In this document: piece by piece, positions 26,301 through 41,300 of the stretch
Layout of the letters: each line of letters begins with the position of its first letter
Numbering within the stretch: the first letter of the stretch is position 1
From: Congeria kusceri
Taxonomy: Eukaryota; Mollusca; Bivalvia; Myida; Dreissenidae
DNA length: 64,000 nucleotides
Direction: 5' to 3'
NCBI GenBank assembly: GCA_027627225.1
Contig: CM051034.1
Location: 16,972,980 to 17,036,979, forward strand
Position numbers and translations under genes: made by a program
Notes under the pieces: generated by a model
The model's input: only the letters and a program-made list of their open reading frames with translations
Databases searched by the model: none
Told to the model about the DNA's origin: nothing

Positions 26301-29300
26301 ACTGGATTAGTAAAATGAAATCTCCAGGAAATGATTACCAGAATCAACACTGCAACTTCCTACTTTCTTGTCAATTATTTTATTTGAAGGTGTCAAAATG
26401 TCTAGCAACTATTAGTAATTGTTATAAAATGTGCAAATGTTAGCTGCTAATATAAGTCATACTCCATTTACCTGTATTTTACCTGTGTCCATTTAAAATG
26501 ACCACGCAATTACTGGCTACAGCTAATTGGCGATAGTCACACCTTTTAATACAAAGGCATTTATCATATTTCTTTTATGATCATTATCAGTTAAATCTAA
26601 ATGAATAGGTAAATCATTTTAATGAATGTGTGACAGTTTTCTCCAGTGTTTTAATGAGAGGATGTATTTAAATATTTAATTTGGAGTATAAGAAATGACA
26701 GTGTTACTCAAGGCAATTTGATTGGCTAATTAATGAAAGTGGGAAGGACCTTTGCCATGGTATAAAACACAATTTGCTTCTGGCAAAACATCAAACTTGT
26801 TTGAGGCTTCTAAACAGTAAAACAGTTTAGTAACATTTAGCCATAGCCTGAAGTGTATTTTGTGAAGTATTTTAACTTTGCAAATATTCTGTTAGTGTAT
26901 TGAGAATTATTTGTCTTGGGGACATATTGTTTGAAAAGTTGAGAGTGAACATATTAATTTAAGAGTCTTGAGGGCAAATGATTGAGGCCAACAAAATGGC
27001 AACGGAGATCACTAGTTTGTCGGGTGACAACATAGGATTGCAGTCTGACATGAAACAGCATGGACACTACACTGACATGGAGCGGGTTTCCCCAAGCTAC
27101 TACAAGGTCGACAATGGCATCAGCTCGGCATTTGAGCGTGTTGACAACGGACAGATCAATGGCCAAGACAGAAGAGATCTCTATATCAGCCAGCCAGGAT
27201 TCTCCTCAGTGCCTGTGTCGGCAATTTCCACGTCACACTTCTCATCATTTCCTCCACCGCCAGCGATCAGCGACTACCAGACGCCATATTTTCCTCCGCC
27301 ATTCAACCCGATTCCTCACCAGCACTCGCACCAGTTCCAGCCGTTCAATCCGGACCCGTATGGACATCACCTATCCAGCTTTCCCCAGACCCACGGACAT
27401 TACCAGTCCATGCCTCCAGTGGTGGATGCCAGGTACAACCATAGCTCACATCAGATCATCTGTAGTTCTCAGATCAACCAGGACTATGGAATGCCACCCA
27501 AGACCGAGTATCCAGCGAACAGTCAGCCCAGCATGCAACACATGGCCTTTGAAGACGAGCACCAGATGCTGCAGACGGAGAACGAAGATTACATTAACAG
27601 TGATGAGGCAGAGGAAGAAATTCAAGACAACAAGCCTTCTGTGATCAGACGTGTCATGCACAATGGAGAATACCCAAAAGCCATAACGATGAATGGAATG
27701 GGACCGGGGAACTCTGCTGGTGAAGTGTTTTGCGCCGTGCCAGGTAGGCTTGCCCTTCTGAGCTCCACGTCCAAGTACAAGGTCACATTAGCTGAGGTCC
27801 AGAGACGACTGAACCCTCCGGAGTGCATTAACGCATCACTTCTCGGAGGAATTCTGAGACGTGCCAAGGCCAAGAACGGTGGACGCTGCTTGAGAGAGAA
27901 GTTGGACAAGATGGGAATGACCCTTCCCTCTGGACGCCGCAAGGCTGCAAATGTGACACTTTTTACATCACTGGTCGAAGGAGAGGCCATCCGTCTGGCA
28001 AGGGATTATGGGTATCTATGCGAAACCGAGTTCCCAGCTAAGGCATGTGCGGAATATAATACCAGACAGTACCAAGACCCCAATGACGTGATGGCAAGGA
28101 AAAATATGATACTGGCTTCAAAGTAAGTAGTTTCCAAAATAGATTGTTTTCGCACTGTATATATTCTCGTATTATTTTAAATTTTAAAAGTAATTTTTCA
28201 TGTATAAATACCACCTACTATAACATAACTAATCTCTATGTTTCAGACAAGTATATATATACTGAACATCATGTATAACTACCACCTGCTATAACATCAC
28301 TAATCTCTATGTTTCAGACAAGTATATATATACTGAACATCATGTATAAATACCACCTACTATAACATCACTAATCTCTATGTTTCAGACAAGTATATAT
28401 ATACTGAACATCATGTATAAATACCACCTACTATAACATCACTAATCTGTATGTTTCAGACAAGTATATATATACTGAACATCATATATAAATACCACCT
28501 ACTATAATATCACTAATCTGTATGTTTCAGACAAGTATATATATACTGAACATCATATATAAATACCACCTACTATAACATCACTTATCTCTATGTTTCA
28601 GACAAGTGCTGAAGGAGCTTATGGACCTGTTGAACCAGGACCGGTCACCCCTGGGTAGCACCCGCCCACCCCTCATTCTGGACACCAACATGCAGCACCA
28701 CCTGTCCCACTTCAGCCTCATCACCCACGGGTTTGGATCCCCCGCCGTCGTGGCGTCGCTCACCGCCGTGCAGAACTACCTTACAGAGATGCTGAAAATC
28801 ATGGACCCCAGTCTGAAGAAGTCGGATAAACCGGCAAAGTAGATATAGGGAATTGTTCCTTGTCTCAATAGACCATAGGGAATCGTTCCTTGTCTCAATG
28901 AACCTTAGGGAATTGTTCCTTGTCTCGCTGTGGACCTTAGGGAATCATTCCTTGTCTCAATGAACTTTCATCTTACTGTGAAATGTGTTCAGTGTGCGTG
29001 GGATTATTGTGTACAGAAATGGCTTACATTTTGTTTTCTACATGTAGTTTCTTACATATGGAAATGGAAATGAAATTGCAGAGCAACATTATTGCATTTG
29101 CATATAGTATGGATATTATATGTGTTACGATAAAACAATATAAAATAACCCAAAATGGGTCGTTTCAAAAAACAATTATCCAGTAGTACCAGTTATGAGT
29201 TTAGGAATGTATTGGTATAATTTTTTGTAAATTAATACATGAATGAGATGTGTTGAGATGTAAATACTGCATGCTGACTTTCAATATTTCATTGTTTTCG

Positions 29301-32300
29301 CCACTGCATGAAGTCCATTATGAATTTTCGGTTGTTGTTTTGAAATCCGTAATACATTTTACCATGTTAGGATAGTGCTATTTAATTTGTACGAATTTGT
29401 AATTATATGAGATTTTGCTTGCTTTATATTTGAAATCTGTACATATGAATTGTATGTGATGTTGATGTTTTTAAATTGTATATCGATAATAAAGTGTTAT
29501 CATTCTAGTTCTTTGTTGGAGTTAATGGGTATAAAAATCATGAAGAGAGCAGTTAAGTCATTGAGCCCGTCCAGTTACTGATACGGTATTAGAATTTGGG
29601 CTTAAAAAAATGCTGCAAGCCCACCTATAACTGAGATACCGGTAACAGAGAATCTGAGCAAGCCCGGCTCAATTTGCCAGTGCAGGGCTTACAGACTTGT
29701 ATTTATTTCGAAAAGACATACATAGAACTTAGAATAGAGAAACAGTGAAAACATACTGTCGCCTAGAACTAACTGTTTGTTATGCAAATATCAGTAGTGT
29801 AGTTAATATTATTGCATTTTGTTAGAAGTTAATATTATTACTGGTTCTTAATATTTGACTTTAATATAATCCTATATGTACATACCAACTATATTAATAG
29901 AACAAACCTACGCCAGTGACTTGTTTATCTCATCAATACACCCTGTGACATTTGCAATTGGAAATACATAATAAAAGATGCCCAATATAAAATATAAAGA
30001 GCAAATTACGAGGCTTTTTTCCAAGCCTGGGGATAGGGCTTTGGCCGTAGGGTTTGGGTATAAACAGTGAATATTTGGTAAAAGGCAACACAAATGGGGG
30101 TGTGAAGTCAATATTCGCGGAAAAATGGTGATTTAAAAAACTTTTGCTAGGGATAGCACATATTTGTGGCCCATGTTATAAATGGTAAAAATTCATGGAA
30201 ATACTTTCTAAGAAATGTGCTACATTGTCTTCTAATAAATCAGCAAACCTAGTGATTTCCATCAGTCATAATGTATTTACATGGAGTCCTTTTTATGCCA
30301 ATTTCAAATACAAATTTTGTGATAACATTTTTAATTTGGTTTTCAGATGTTATTTGGGGTTTTAGTATACATAGTTTGTTAATTTCCAAAAGCATTTCAC
30401 CACATGTAAATAGTTCAGAACACCAAATGGCACATATTAACAGAAATTCCTAGAAAGACACATTTCTTTATCTGTAATTGGCAAAACAAACAACATCTCT
30501 TTATTCTGCATCAGGTATTTTGTTGACCATAAAACCTGTCAAACAAGGTCTGCACTTCTCTTGTTCTGGTTAAAATCTAGTTGACACCAAATCGTCCTTT
30601 GATGTCAATATTACAGAACTGGCTCTTTATCTCTTGATTGATCAGATTTTTTCCAATCAGATATGGCCAGGTAAAAATTTTGGCCGACCCCTTTTAATTG
30701 GGACCTTATCTGAAAGGATCACATTAAACAGGGCGTCTGTTTAATAACATCTTGATCGAATCTGGCCTGTCTGTCATTTTTGGGTCCGCCACTACATCAC
30801 CTGTATTTCTGGTGTAATATCTTGCATTGTGTTTTCATTTCACATGCAATGATGATGTAAAAGTTCAGAGCAACAGATGTTTGTAGCCATTTTACTTGTA
30901 TGTTAAAGGTGTTCTTGACATTTTGATCTTTTTTACACATATTGACCTGGGTCCAGCTCAGTTCTGATTACACGGAAGTCACTTACAAGGAGAACTTTGT
31001 CACGTCTAGTTTTTAACTCGAAAAAAATTTAAGCTTTTGTCATTTCTCTGTCGTCTGCATTTGTGTCAGTGTTTTCGTCAGTGTCTGCGTCAGCACCTGC
31101 ATTAGTTAAGTTTTTGGGTTAATTTTTTTCAGAGTCCATTTCTCAAAAACTATCATATAAGATGTCCATTTGTTACTTTAAATACTTGTTCACTATCAAA
31201 AGTGTATTAAATACAACAAGGCAGGTAACCCTGTGATTTGTATTTCTGAAGTTATCTGCCCTTGTTTGGACTTACAACTTAGAATATTTTACTTATATTT
31301 TTAAGGTGGTCTTGACAGTTTCATCCTTTTCACATATATTGACCTGGTCTCCCGCTCATGTCTGATTTGGGGGAAGTCACTTGCAACATTTGAAAGAACT
31401 TGTTAATCTCTAGTTTCAATAGAAGGTAGAATTCAGCATTGTATAAATAGTAATACCTTTTTTTTATCAACAAATTGTAGTGAAAGCATTTCCATTGCTT
31501 ATTACTCATCAGTCAGGGTACAATGTTCATAATGTATAAAAGAGTTTCATATTTTATATACCAGAATTTTTTTTTAATAAGACACAGAATAAACTCCAAA
31601 ATTCAAAGGTGATTTACATTGATGATTGATAGATTATTTTATGTCACATTGGCAGCGTCAAAATGCTCTGTAGCACAACATGTTGGTTTGTTTGTTTTTT
31701 GTACAGTACAGCAGTTATCTGTTGTTGTTTACAGCATATTTTGGATATCAATACTGAAAACATGTAGTATTAAATGTATGTGTAGTTTTTTTGCCTTGGG
31801 ATAATAAATATCATTAAAAACAGGAGGCGTGTATTGGGAAAACTGGGCTTAATGCATGTGCGTAAAGTGTCGTCCCAGATTAGCCTGTGCAATCCACACA
31901 GAGTAATCCAGGATGGCACTTTCTGCTTTTATTGCTATTTCAGTTTCAAGGAAGTCTCTTCTAAACATAAATCCACTGCGGACCGCACAGGCTGATCTGG
32001 GAAAATACTTTACGAACATGCATTAAGCCCGGTTTTCCCATGACATACCTCATAACTAGTCCATAAACTTTATGGATGACCCTCATATTAATCCATATTT
32101 GAGTCTTTCCAGTTATAGGGATTTCATGACTCAAAAATTATCATGAAAATAGTATTGAAACTAACACATATCTGGGCACTTATTCTGATTGTATATAAAA
32201 TTTAAGATGTTAGGTCCACATGGGCCCCTAGATGCGATATTTGTGGACTTAATAACACTCTCCCATGCGGCCCAACCCTTTTGTATATGACTGATGTATC

Positions 32301-35300
32301 GCATTGTATACATGCAATTAAGATCATATTTATTAATTGCCTTTAGGCCGTTTAGCTTCGTTGATTTGATAGCTGTTTATGGGATATTGGAAAATGTTTT
32401 CAAATAACTTTTATTTTATCTTTATTGTTCAAATTTTTATCTTTATAGTCATGTATTATTATTATTATTATATCATTTTTTTCAACAATGTTTCATTGAG
32501 ACAACAAATTTCAGTCATTTAGAAATTGCATTATGTTACAAATGTTAAATAAACTCTGTAATAATGAGTAACATTAAGTTTGCAGAGTTTGTGGATGATG
32601 CTATAAGTATAAATGAGGCGCATCGTGGGAAAACCGGTCTTAATGCATGTGCGTAAAGTGTAGTCCCGGATTGGCCTGTGCGGACTGCACAGGCTAATCC
32701 GGGACGACACTTTAAGCACATGCATTAAGTCCGGTTTTCCCACGACATGCCTCAAATATAAATGGTATAAATTTAAATAATGGATAATTGTTCCCAATCC
32801 ACCATAATTTTCGCATATTTGCAGTTGGCAATATTAAAATGTTTGAATTAATCTGAGACATATTAATTCATTGAAAACAAGAACAAAACTAAAATATTTG
32901 ACGGTAAACGCGGATACATGGAAAAGCGCTTTCCCTTAGTAATAATACGGATACGAAAACAGATGCGGTCATATGGAAAAGCAGCCTAATGGTTGATACT
33001 ATCACCAATAGTAAATGTTTGTGACAAATTATATTTCTAGATATCTCATATAAATATAAGATTGTGTACACTGGTAGAAATAATGTCTGAGTTATTGTTA
33101 TCGGCTTCATAACAACCATTTGGAGTTCGGAAACATAGACACAGAAAAAACAAGGGTGTTGGCCTGTGTGGTGTAATTACTGTAACTATGCAGAATGATA
33201 ACCAGTGTTGATTTGCAGATAAATAATGATAGGGCTAAAATAATCTTTAAATCTATCTATCTGCACTACTGTGACATCAGTCTAAAGGGGCGCAATTACT
33301 TTTGACCCATGATTGGGTGATTGTGTTACCTCCCTTGATAATTATTTACTGTGAATACTGACATGATGTTAAATTATACTTTAACTATGTTTAAAAAAAT
33401 AAATAATTGCATGATGTTTCCTTCTTGAAAGAACAGAAAATAATGACAGAATAATTGAAAGGTACAGATTCCTCAATTGTCACGCACATATCGATATTCG
33501 CAGTTTGTCACTTGTTAATTGTCAAGCGCTTAACTGGCTTCGTGTCAAACTGCCATTAATAGGACCCACTGTTTTATTACAATTATACAAGACACTATGG
33601 GTACCACTAATAATTGGACTGTTTTTTGGGGTACTGGTATATTGCACCTATGTTTAATCCCGCTAATTGGTATGGTGTTGTTACACTAGGGACTACGTTA
33701 TCACGAGATTGAGATAAGATACGGACAATGCGGGTAATTGACACATTGTTGTTTAAGCGGATGTCAACTGAGCGCAAGGGTTGTTAGAATAAACAAAAAT
33801 CACATAGATACAGTATTTTTTTTTAGGTTTTTGACAGAAACTCGAAATCCACGAATTTAAGATCCAACGAATTTGCCCGATTTTACGAATCCACAAAATT
33901 TCATGTCAACGAAATTAAATGAATCCACAGTATATTACAAAGTAGGTCTTAAATAAATATTTGTTCATTTAAAATTTATTTTGTATATGTTTTACTTTTC
34001 CGTATTATTAAAGTTGCTACATTTCTCTGTCATTGTTTTCAGTAAACAAAACAGGCTGCAGTGTACTAACATACAAGACACAGAGCTGACCACAGCATTG
34101 GAAGACTCCGTCCCTCCAGCCAGTTTGTTGGAAGAGAAAAAATTCCCAAGGCAGCCTCTCACCTCCCATCACACCAGTCACAATGCCGCAGCTTCAAAAG
34201 CAGGACATATGTTTGAACTTTTGGTAAGGCGTAAACATAATTTCGTTTGTTGCAAGTTACATGCCCAAAAATAATAGGGTAGGTTTGTTGTTGTTGTTGT
34301 TTTTTTTATAAATGGTCAACTTGAAGATATTAAAACTGAATGAATAATATTCAAAACATGTCTCTAATATCATAAAACATTGTTTTGAAATGGTTGCAAT
34401 CAAAACAAAACACTTATTTATCCAAAAAACATTTAATTATTGGAAAAAAGTAAAATAAACAAAAAAATGTCTGACCCACTCAATAAAATGTTCTAGGGTT
34501 GGGGCATTTTTATTGGTATAGGGGACCTCTCCGGCGTCGTCCGGCGTCCATATGCCGTCAACAATTTGGACCGTTATTGCGATAAAAACTACATTTTTTA
34601 TTCAGTCTTGACCTAACTTGCACAGTTTGTGTATGACCATATAATCTCGGATGGGATTGTTATTGGGTCAGATCACACCAGTAACACCAGAGTTATTGCC
34701 CCTTTTTCCTGCAAAAAAGTGTTAAAATGACATTTTCCAACATATAGATTTAATTTTTTATCCTATCTTAACCAAACTTCCACAGTGTGTGTATGACTAT
34801 CAGATCTCAGCAGAGGCCAAAAATGGGCCAGATCGTATTTCAAACACCAAAGTTTTTGCCCTTTGTTTATTAAAAAAAATATGCAAAAATTGACATTATT
34901 CAGGATAGAGACTTCATTTTTCATCCAATCTTCACTAATCTTGCACAGTTTGTCTATGACCATAAGATTAAAGGCGCATTTGAATATAAACAAGATCGGA
35001 CCAGAAACACCAGAGTTATTGCCCTTTGTTTGTGAAAAAAAATATGCAAAAATGGACATTATTCAGGATAGAGACTTTATTTTTCATCCAATCTTCAACA
35101 ATCGTGTACAGTTTGTCTATGAACGTAAGACTACAGGTGAAGTCTAATAAAAGCATGATTGGGCCAGAAACATCGGAGTTATTGCCCCTTTTGTATGGAA
35201 AAAGAACATAAACAAGTTATCAATGATTGGCTTGCACACACGATTTTTGATTCAATGTTGACCAAACTTACACAGTTTGTGCATGACCATAAAAATTGAT

Positions 35301-38300
35301 TGATAAAATTTGATTTCCAACAGTTGCAAGACTTGCATGCAGTTATTTGTACATGCAACATTGATGTCTTCAGAGCCTGCATTAACATCAATAATTTATC
35401 ATCATTGGACAGAAAATTATCAAAGAAAAAGCAAAACTTTACCTTTTAGCACAGCCATCACAATTATTGCATTGCAACTAGTTATCCAAAACTGTTTGAG
35501 AAAAAGACATCATTGACTACTGTTTCTGCATTTTCCAGAATTGTCAATGACTTAATGAAAAAGGGTCAGGTTAGAATATCGAGACAAATTATTTGAGAAC
35601 CATTAGCAAAAAACCGCACATCTACTACCCAACTCATACTTTAGTTAGGCCATTGTCTAACCAATGTTTTAAATCAAAAGTGATCCTATCCCCCTCTGCA
35701 TATTGTTCAGATACCTTAATTTTCAAACCTGTCACAACAGTATGGTCTTCATCTGTACCAATTCTCAGGTGAGCGCTTTGGGACATCATGGCCCTCTTGT
35801 TTTAGGGTAGGTTTGGGTAACCTGAAACAAACATTTTTTTTTTAAACGCCTAAGCGGTTATTTCTTGGTTATTTCGATGTAACTTACACAATGTAAGAAA
35901 TATTACTAAGATTAACTTAGGGTAAAGGTGGTAGTTTCATGTTAGTAATGAGGAATGAAGTTTGAGTACATATATCCACCTGTTTGATTCAAGTCCATTG
36001 CACAACATTTACTTAAAATCTTGATTCTAATACTTTATGGGAACATGATCATGCCCATTAACATCTTGATTCTAATACTTTATGGGAACATGATCATGCC
36101 TGTTAACATCTTGATTCTAATACTTTATGGGAACATGATCATGCCCGTTAACATCTTGATTTTAATACTTTATGGGAACATGATCATGCCCGTTAACATC
36201 TTGATTTTAATACTTTATGGGAACATGATCATGCCCGTTAACATCTTGATTCTAATACTTTATGGGAACATGATCATGCCCGTTAACATCTTGATTTTAA
36301 TCCCCAACGGTTTGTCTTTGTCCATTACAAGGTGACGATCACTGTGTGATTTAATACCAGTATCTATGTTCATTTTCTTTGTTGTGGATGATACATTGTA
36401 GCAGAATTTTAAGGTAAGGTAATTTGTCACTTGCCTCAAATGAAGGACCATTTCTGTTGAACATACATGTTTTGGTAGGTTTCAACTTCAGTGCAGTTTT
36501 GTCTGTTTGAACCTTTTGCATACTAATGTCAAATTTTGCCTACACTTCTGTTAATAGCAAAATGTTTCCAATGTTATATAATCTAAATTCAGTGCCATTA
36601 AATCATTATTTCAGAAAGCAGCCCAGTTCATAGAGCGTGCCACCGAGGGTTGGGCCGACACAGACAACCCTATTGTCAAGGTTGCAGTGACAATGTCCAC
36701 CCAAGTCCGAGATATGGCACAGTATGTCAGACAGGAGGGACCTATAAAGGCAAGTCAGGACTCAGGCTGCCTTTCGCCAACCGATTCTTAAGACTTACGA
36801 TGTAAAAATTTAGGAATATTCCTGAAACTGTTCTATTCTAAGGACGCTGTTAATTTCAATCTTACTTGGTTTTCATCAACATATTTGAGAACACACACAT
36901 ATTTTTCTTGAGTCTATGTGGATTCTTTAATACATGTATTAAGTCTAAGAAAGGTTGGTGAATATGTGAATCTCTTGTGTCTTGCATTATCTCCATCGGT
37001 CATATGGGACAGAATCTTTGTGCACCAATAAAAATAAAAACTTATACAAAAGCATACAGAAATATTTCCAGTTAGTCCAACTAGCGGAGTGGTTGGTACA
37101 TCAGTGTCTTTGTCCCATATGATAGGTGTTGTATTATATCATAATGAGAGATTCAGTAAATAGTTTCCATAATGAGAGATTCATTAAATAGTTTCCCCTC
37201 CCTTATTGAAATCAATGGGAAAATATACTTTGAAACACTTCGAGTGGAATTGAAGCTATATTTATATCAAGATTATAACAAATATATTGAACATCAATCT
37301 AATGTTTAGTCTAGATTTGAAGTCATATGTAGTAACATTTTTTCTAAAGATGAATGGTCTCAAAGAAGTACGGTAGGGTCGGGATTGAGTTTTTTTGTAC
37401 TTTTTTTAAAGACACATTTTGGTCTAAACACATTGAAAATTATTGAAAATCTGACGAAAACAGATTTCACAGAAAGCAATTATCGCTAAAAATTTTAGGG
37501 TCAGGGGGTTTTTGCTAGGTAGGGTCGGGTTGCTCGAAACACATAATAAATGTGTTTGGCCTTACTAGAATTATTAGATTAAATTTCCTATGATCAGGCT
37601 TCAATCATACATTCCCTATCTTTCTCCATCACAGAACCACATGGGTCTGGTGCAGACGGCCAGGGCACTGGCAGAGAACAGCGACAAAGTCCTGCAGTTT
37701 GCAACGCTCCTGGCCAAGCACTGTGTTGACAAAAGGTAGTTTGCATGTAGTCATGTATAACATCTCAAACTTGCTTATTTGAAAGGTCCAGATATGTCAA
37801 AGTGTTGAATAATGAAGCACAGACATTGACAAAAGGTATAGTTCCCATGTCCACTCTGTGTGTTTTGACTCAACTGCCTTGTGTGGTTATATATCATGTA
37901 TGGGGTACCTGTCCTGTGGTGTACCATCTGATCCGTCTGTTATCCACTATTGGCCTGTAGTCGAATCTATTTTGACCAAATTTTTGCACAGTTTGTGTAT
38001 GACAAGCTTGTCCGATATGGGGCAAATTGGAAAAGGAACTCTAGATGCAAATGACAAATATCCAAACATTGGCTGAAATAGATAGCAGCAACCTGGTATA
38101 GCAAAGTATGAGGCAGCATTCATATATGAGGCAAATGTAAATCAGTCCGAAATCCATATAGTGGTATGATATAAGACCATTATGGCAATCATGCTTAATC
38201 ACATTTGATAAAAAGGCCACATGGCTGTTATAACAGTACAGTCTCCGTAATTGTCAGTATTCAGGTGAGAGATTTGCGCTATCAGGGCCCTCATGTTTTT

Positions 38301-41300
38301 CCTAGGTCCAGCTAAATTTTTAAGTTAATTGGGCTGGCAGTCCATCAATTTAAGTAATCCTTGGTCAGTATGCAAACGGTAATCCAGTAAAAAAGGAAAC
38401 AAGTATTTTCAGCAAGTGATTCACTTTGGTAAAAACTTTGTATCTTAGAAAGAACATATGGTTTCCCATTTAATGAAAGAATTAAAGTCTAAAAATCATG
38501 ATTGTTTTTAATAATTTATATAACAGAGAATATATAAATATACAAGAGATTGAACAAAAATCTACAAATTGTGGTCCACTAAATTGTAGTCAGGTCCAGT
38601 TGATCAAATGTCTTAATTTTTTTTTCGTGAAGCTTGATATTTTTAGATTTTTTATAGGGATGGTAAAATTCTTCGAATAATATTTGATTGAATGATCATT
38701 ATTCGAATAGTTAAAAACGCTATTTGAATATTCGCAAATTTGTATTGCTTTTTAAAGAAAGTAGTTTTCTTTCACCGTAAAAGGAGTATTTCACCAGTAG
38801 TTACATGACTCCGTGTTTTCAATAGATTAGCCTCGTGTCATGTCGGACAAAGATATTGAATATACGGGTCCGTGTCAGCTGTCATCGCCTAGTAGCCACT
38901 AATACACATTTACACCGGACAATATGAAACAATAACATTTAACAGGTAATTAAACCTGTGGAACTTATTTGTTAATAAACCAAACAAGTATATAAGTGCA
39001 ATCACACCTTTTGCAGTCATTATAGCTGAGAAATGTTGCTCAAATTTGCCGATAAACTTATATGCTAATCGACACGTTTCCAACTTGATAAGAAATATGT
39101 GCTTTGTAGATTAATGCAAATATTCTAAATTAAAAACAATGCTTATATGGGACTTCAGAGGTTTATGATTATGAAATTGCAGTTTGTCATTGAACATACG
39201 ACGATATTGTGCACTAAAACGCAGAACAGTTATGTACATGGTGTCGAATAGGTCACAAAGCTTAATGTAGTTACTATGAATATATGTGAATATTCGATTG
39301 AAGGGAAAAGCGAAAATTCAAATACATATTTTGGTATTCAATGCCATCCCAAATTTTTTCTCTTCCAATTTTACCCCTTTGCTGCTCTTGTCATAGACAC
39401 ACCAGTAGTCCTGTTAAGTGTATGATTATTCTGTAACAAAACATTCTTTGTTCTCATACTATACCTTGTTTTCCATGTAATACAGCCATTACAAATATTT
39501 TTTTTCTTACACATGTGTAAGATATCATGTTGAACGTTTTCATTGGCTACATATTCTTTGACTGACCTATTGTATGACGTTATTTTGGTGAAATGACGTT
39601 ATCAACATGAAATGATGTCACGTTAGTACACAACTTTTAGGACTTATCCACATGTTTTGGTAAAATAAGGTTGTTTTTTTTTCGTTTAAAAGCATGTGAT
39701 TAAAAAGATCTGACACTCATCCAGGAAATTCTGAACTCGTTTAATAAAATATGGTATGAAATGACAACTCATGTCAGTTAATCTTAAATCTTTCTCTACC
39801 TTTAGTTTCAGTGCAAACCTTGTCTCCCACTGCATGCAGGTTCCCCTTGTCAGACAGCAGTTGAACATCCTGGCCACTGTTCAGCTGGGAACCGTCAACA
39901 CACAAAATGTAAGTGAAGTTGGTAACTTAACGGGAAGTAACTGTGTATGGGTTATCTGTAATATGGCAAGGGTAAAGATGTGTAACTCTGTACGGATTGC
40001 CTTTCTTGTGGAAGCCTTGGTGTACTATTGTAATATCCATTATGATTGTTGTTTTCTGTAGCTAGTACTATTTTCAATGCTTGTATTTACTTAATTTAGT
40101 ACAATATATTCTGTGTATTATAAAATAGGTTTATTTTTTACTGTTCTATTAATATTCTCTTCATTGCCGTTTTCTTTTGGCTGCTTTTATCAGAATTGAA
40201 ATTGTCCTATGCTTATTGTAAAAAAGTGTCTGCATGAAACCATAAACAAGAAAATAGTGTTCCACGTAACAGAAGTCATGTGACCAACCAATATCCTATG
40301 TTCGTCATCGATGACGTATCGTCGATGACATAATTTGTTCTTGACTTGGTCAAAGTTCTAACATGTATGTTTGGTTATATGTGAGTGATAGTTAAAACAT
40401 GGAATGTTTATAATAAGTGACAGTCGGCAAACAAAAAAATGACAATCTACGTGTTTAATGATAGACTGCAAATACGTGTACTAAAACTCATTGTGGGCAT
40501 AGGCAATAAAATATTACTACATCAGATCTCTCGGTTAGCTAAATGCATTCAGTAGTACTAAATTAAACACGATAAATTTGTATGATAATGTGGCCTAAGC
40601 CTCTATATATGGCTTACGTATCCATTCTGTTCTTGGATGCATTATAGTAAGGGCTATACATCTATGTGTACATATTATGTTACATTATATGTGTTTATTA
40701 AGCTTTTCTGTCTCTATGAGAACTGCCAGGTAAGTGGTTTCCATGGTAACAGTATTGGCTGGGTGCTGTTTTCATATTCCCATGTATATGATACATATTA
40801 TTCTATATCATGCAAAACAATTTCAGTATTTTCACTGCATTGTCATGCTCACTTTCATAGGCCCCATTTCAGTAGCATAGTATATCTGAACATAGAAATA
40901 TTCCATAGTAGAGTGTTTCAGTGCACAACAAAATTAAATCGGTATATTTTATCTACCGGTAGAACAGCTCTACTTTGTTATCTCGAAGTTGTGGGAAGTA
41001 GGCAGTAACTTCGACATATCCAAAGTTTGACTTATCCAAATACAGACTCTATAAAAATAGTGGGTCCAAATGATTGATAAATGATACTATATAATAGCAA
41101 TAGTATATGTATATACTGTACTGTAAACAAAGGATCATTTACTAAATTGAATGACACGCTTAATTACTAAAACCGTGAAAAAAAGTGGGATAAGATGTTT
41201 GGAATTTGTGACAAAATCTTAAGCTGTGGTCACATACATCTTGCTAGGGGTGTTAACACTTCGAGACAAACACATAGAAATAAGTTTGGGATAGAAAACC

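Noticed and set aside
27060..27644. 194-codon open frame overlapping AP-2 in another frame
   Set aside because: Shadow of the AP-2 exon; Arg/Ser/Thr-rich composition typical of a shifted frame.
36021..36335. 104-codon open frame with repeated [13 protein letters not shown]
   Set aside because: Direct consequence of the 45-bp minisatellite.
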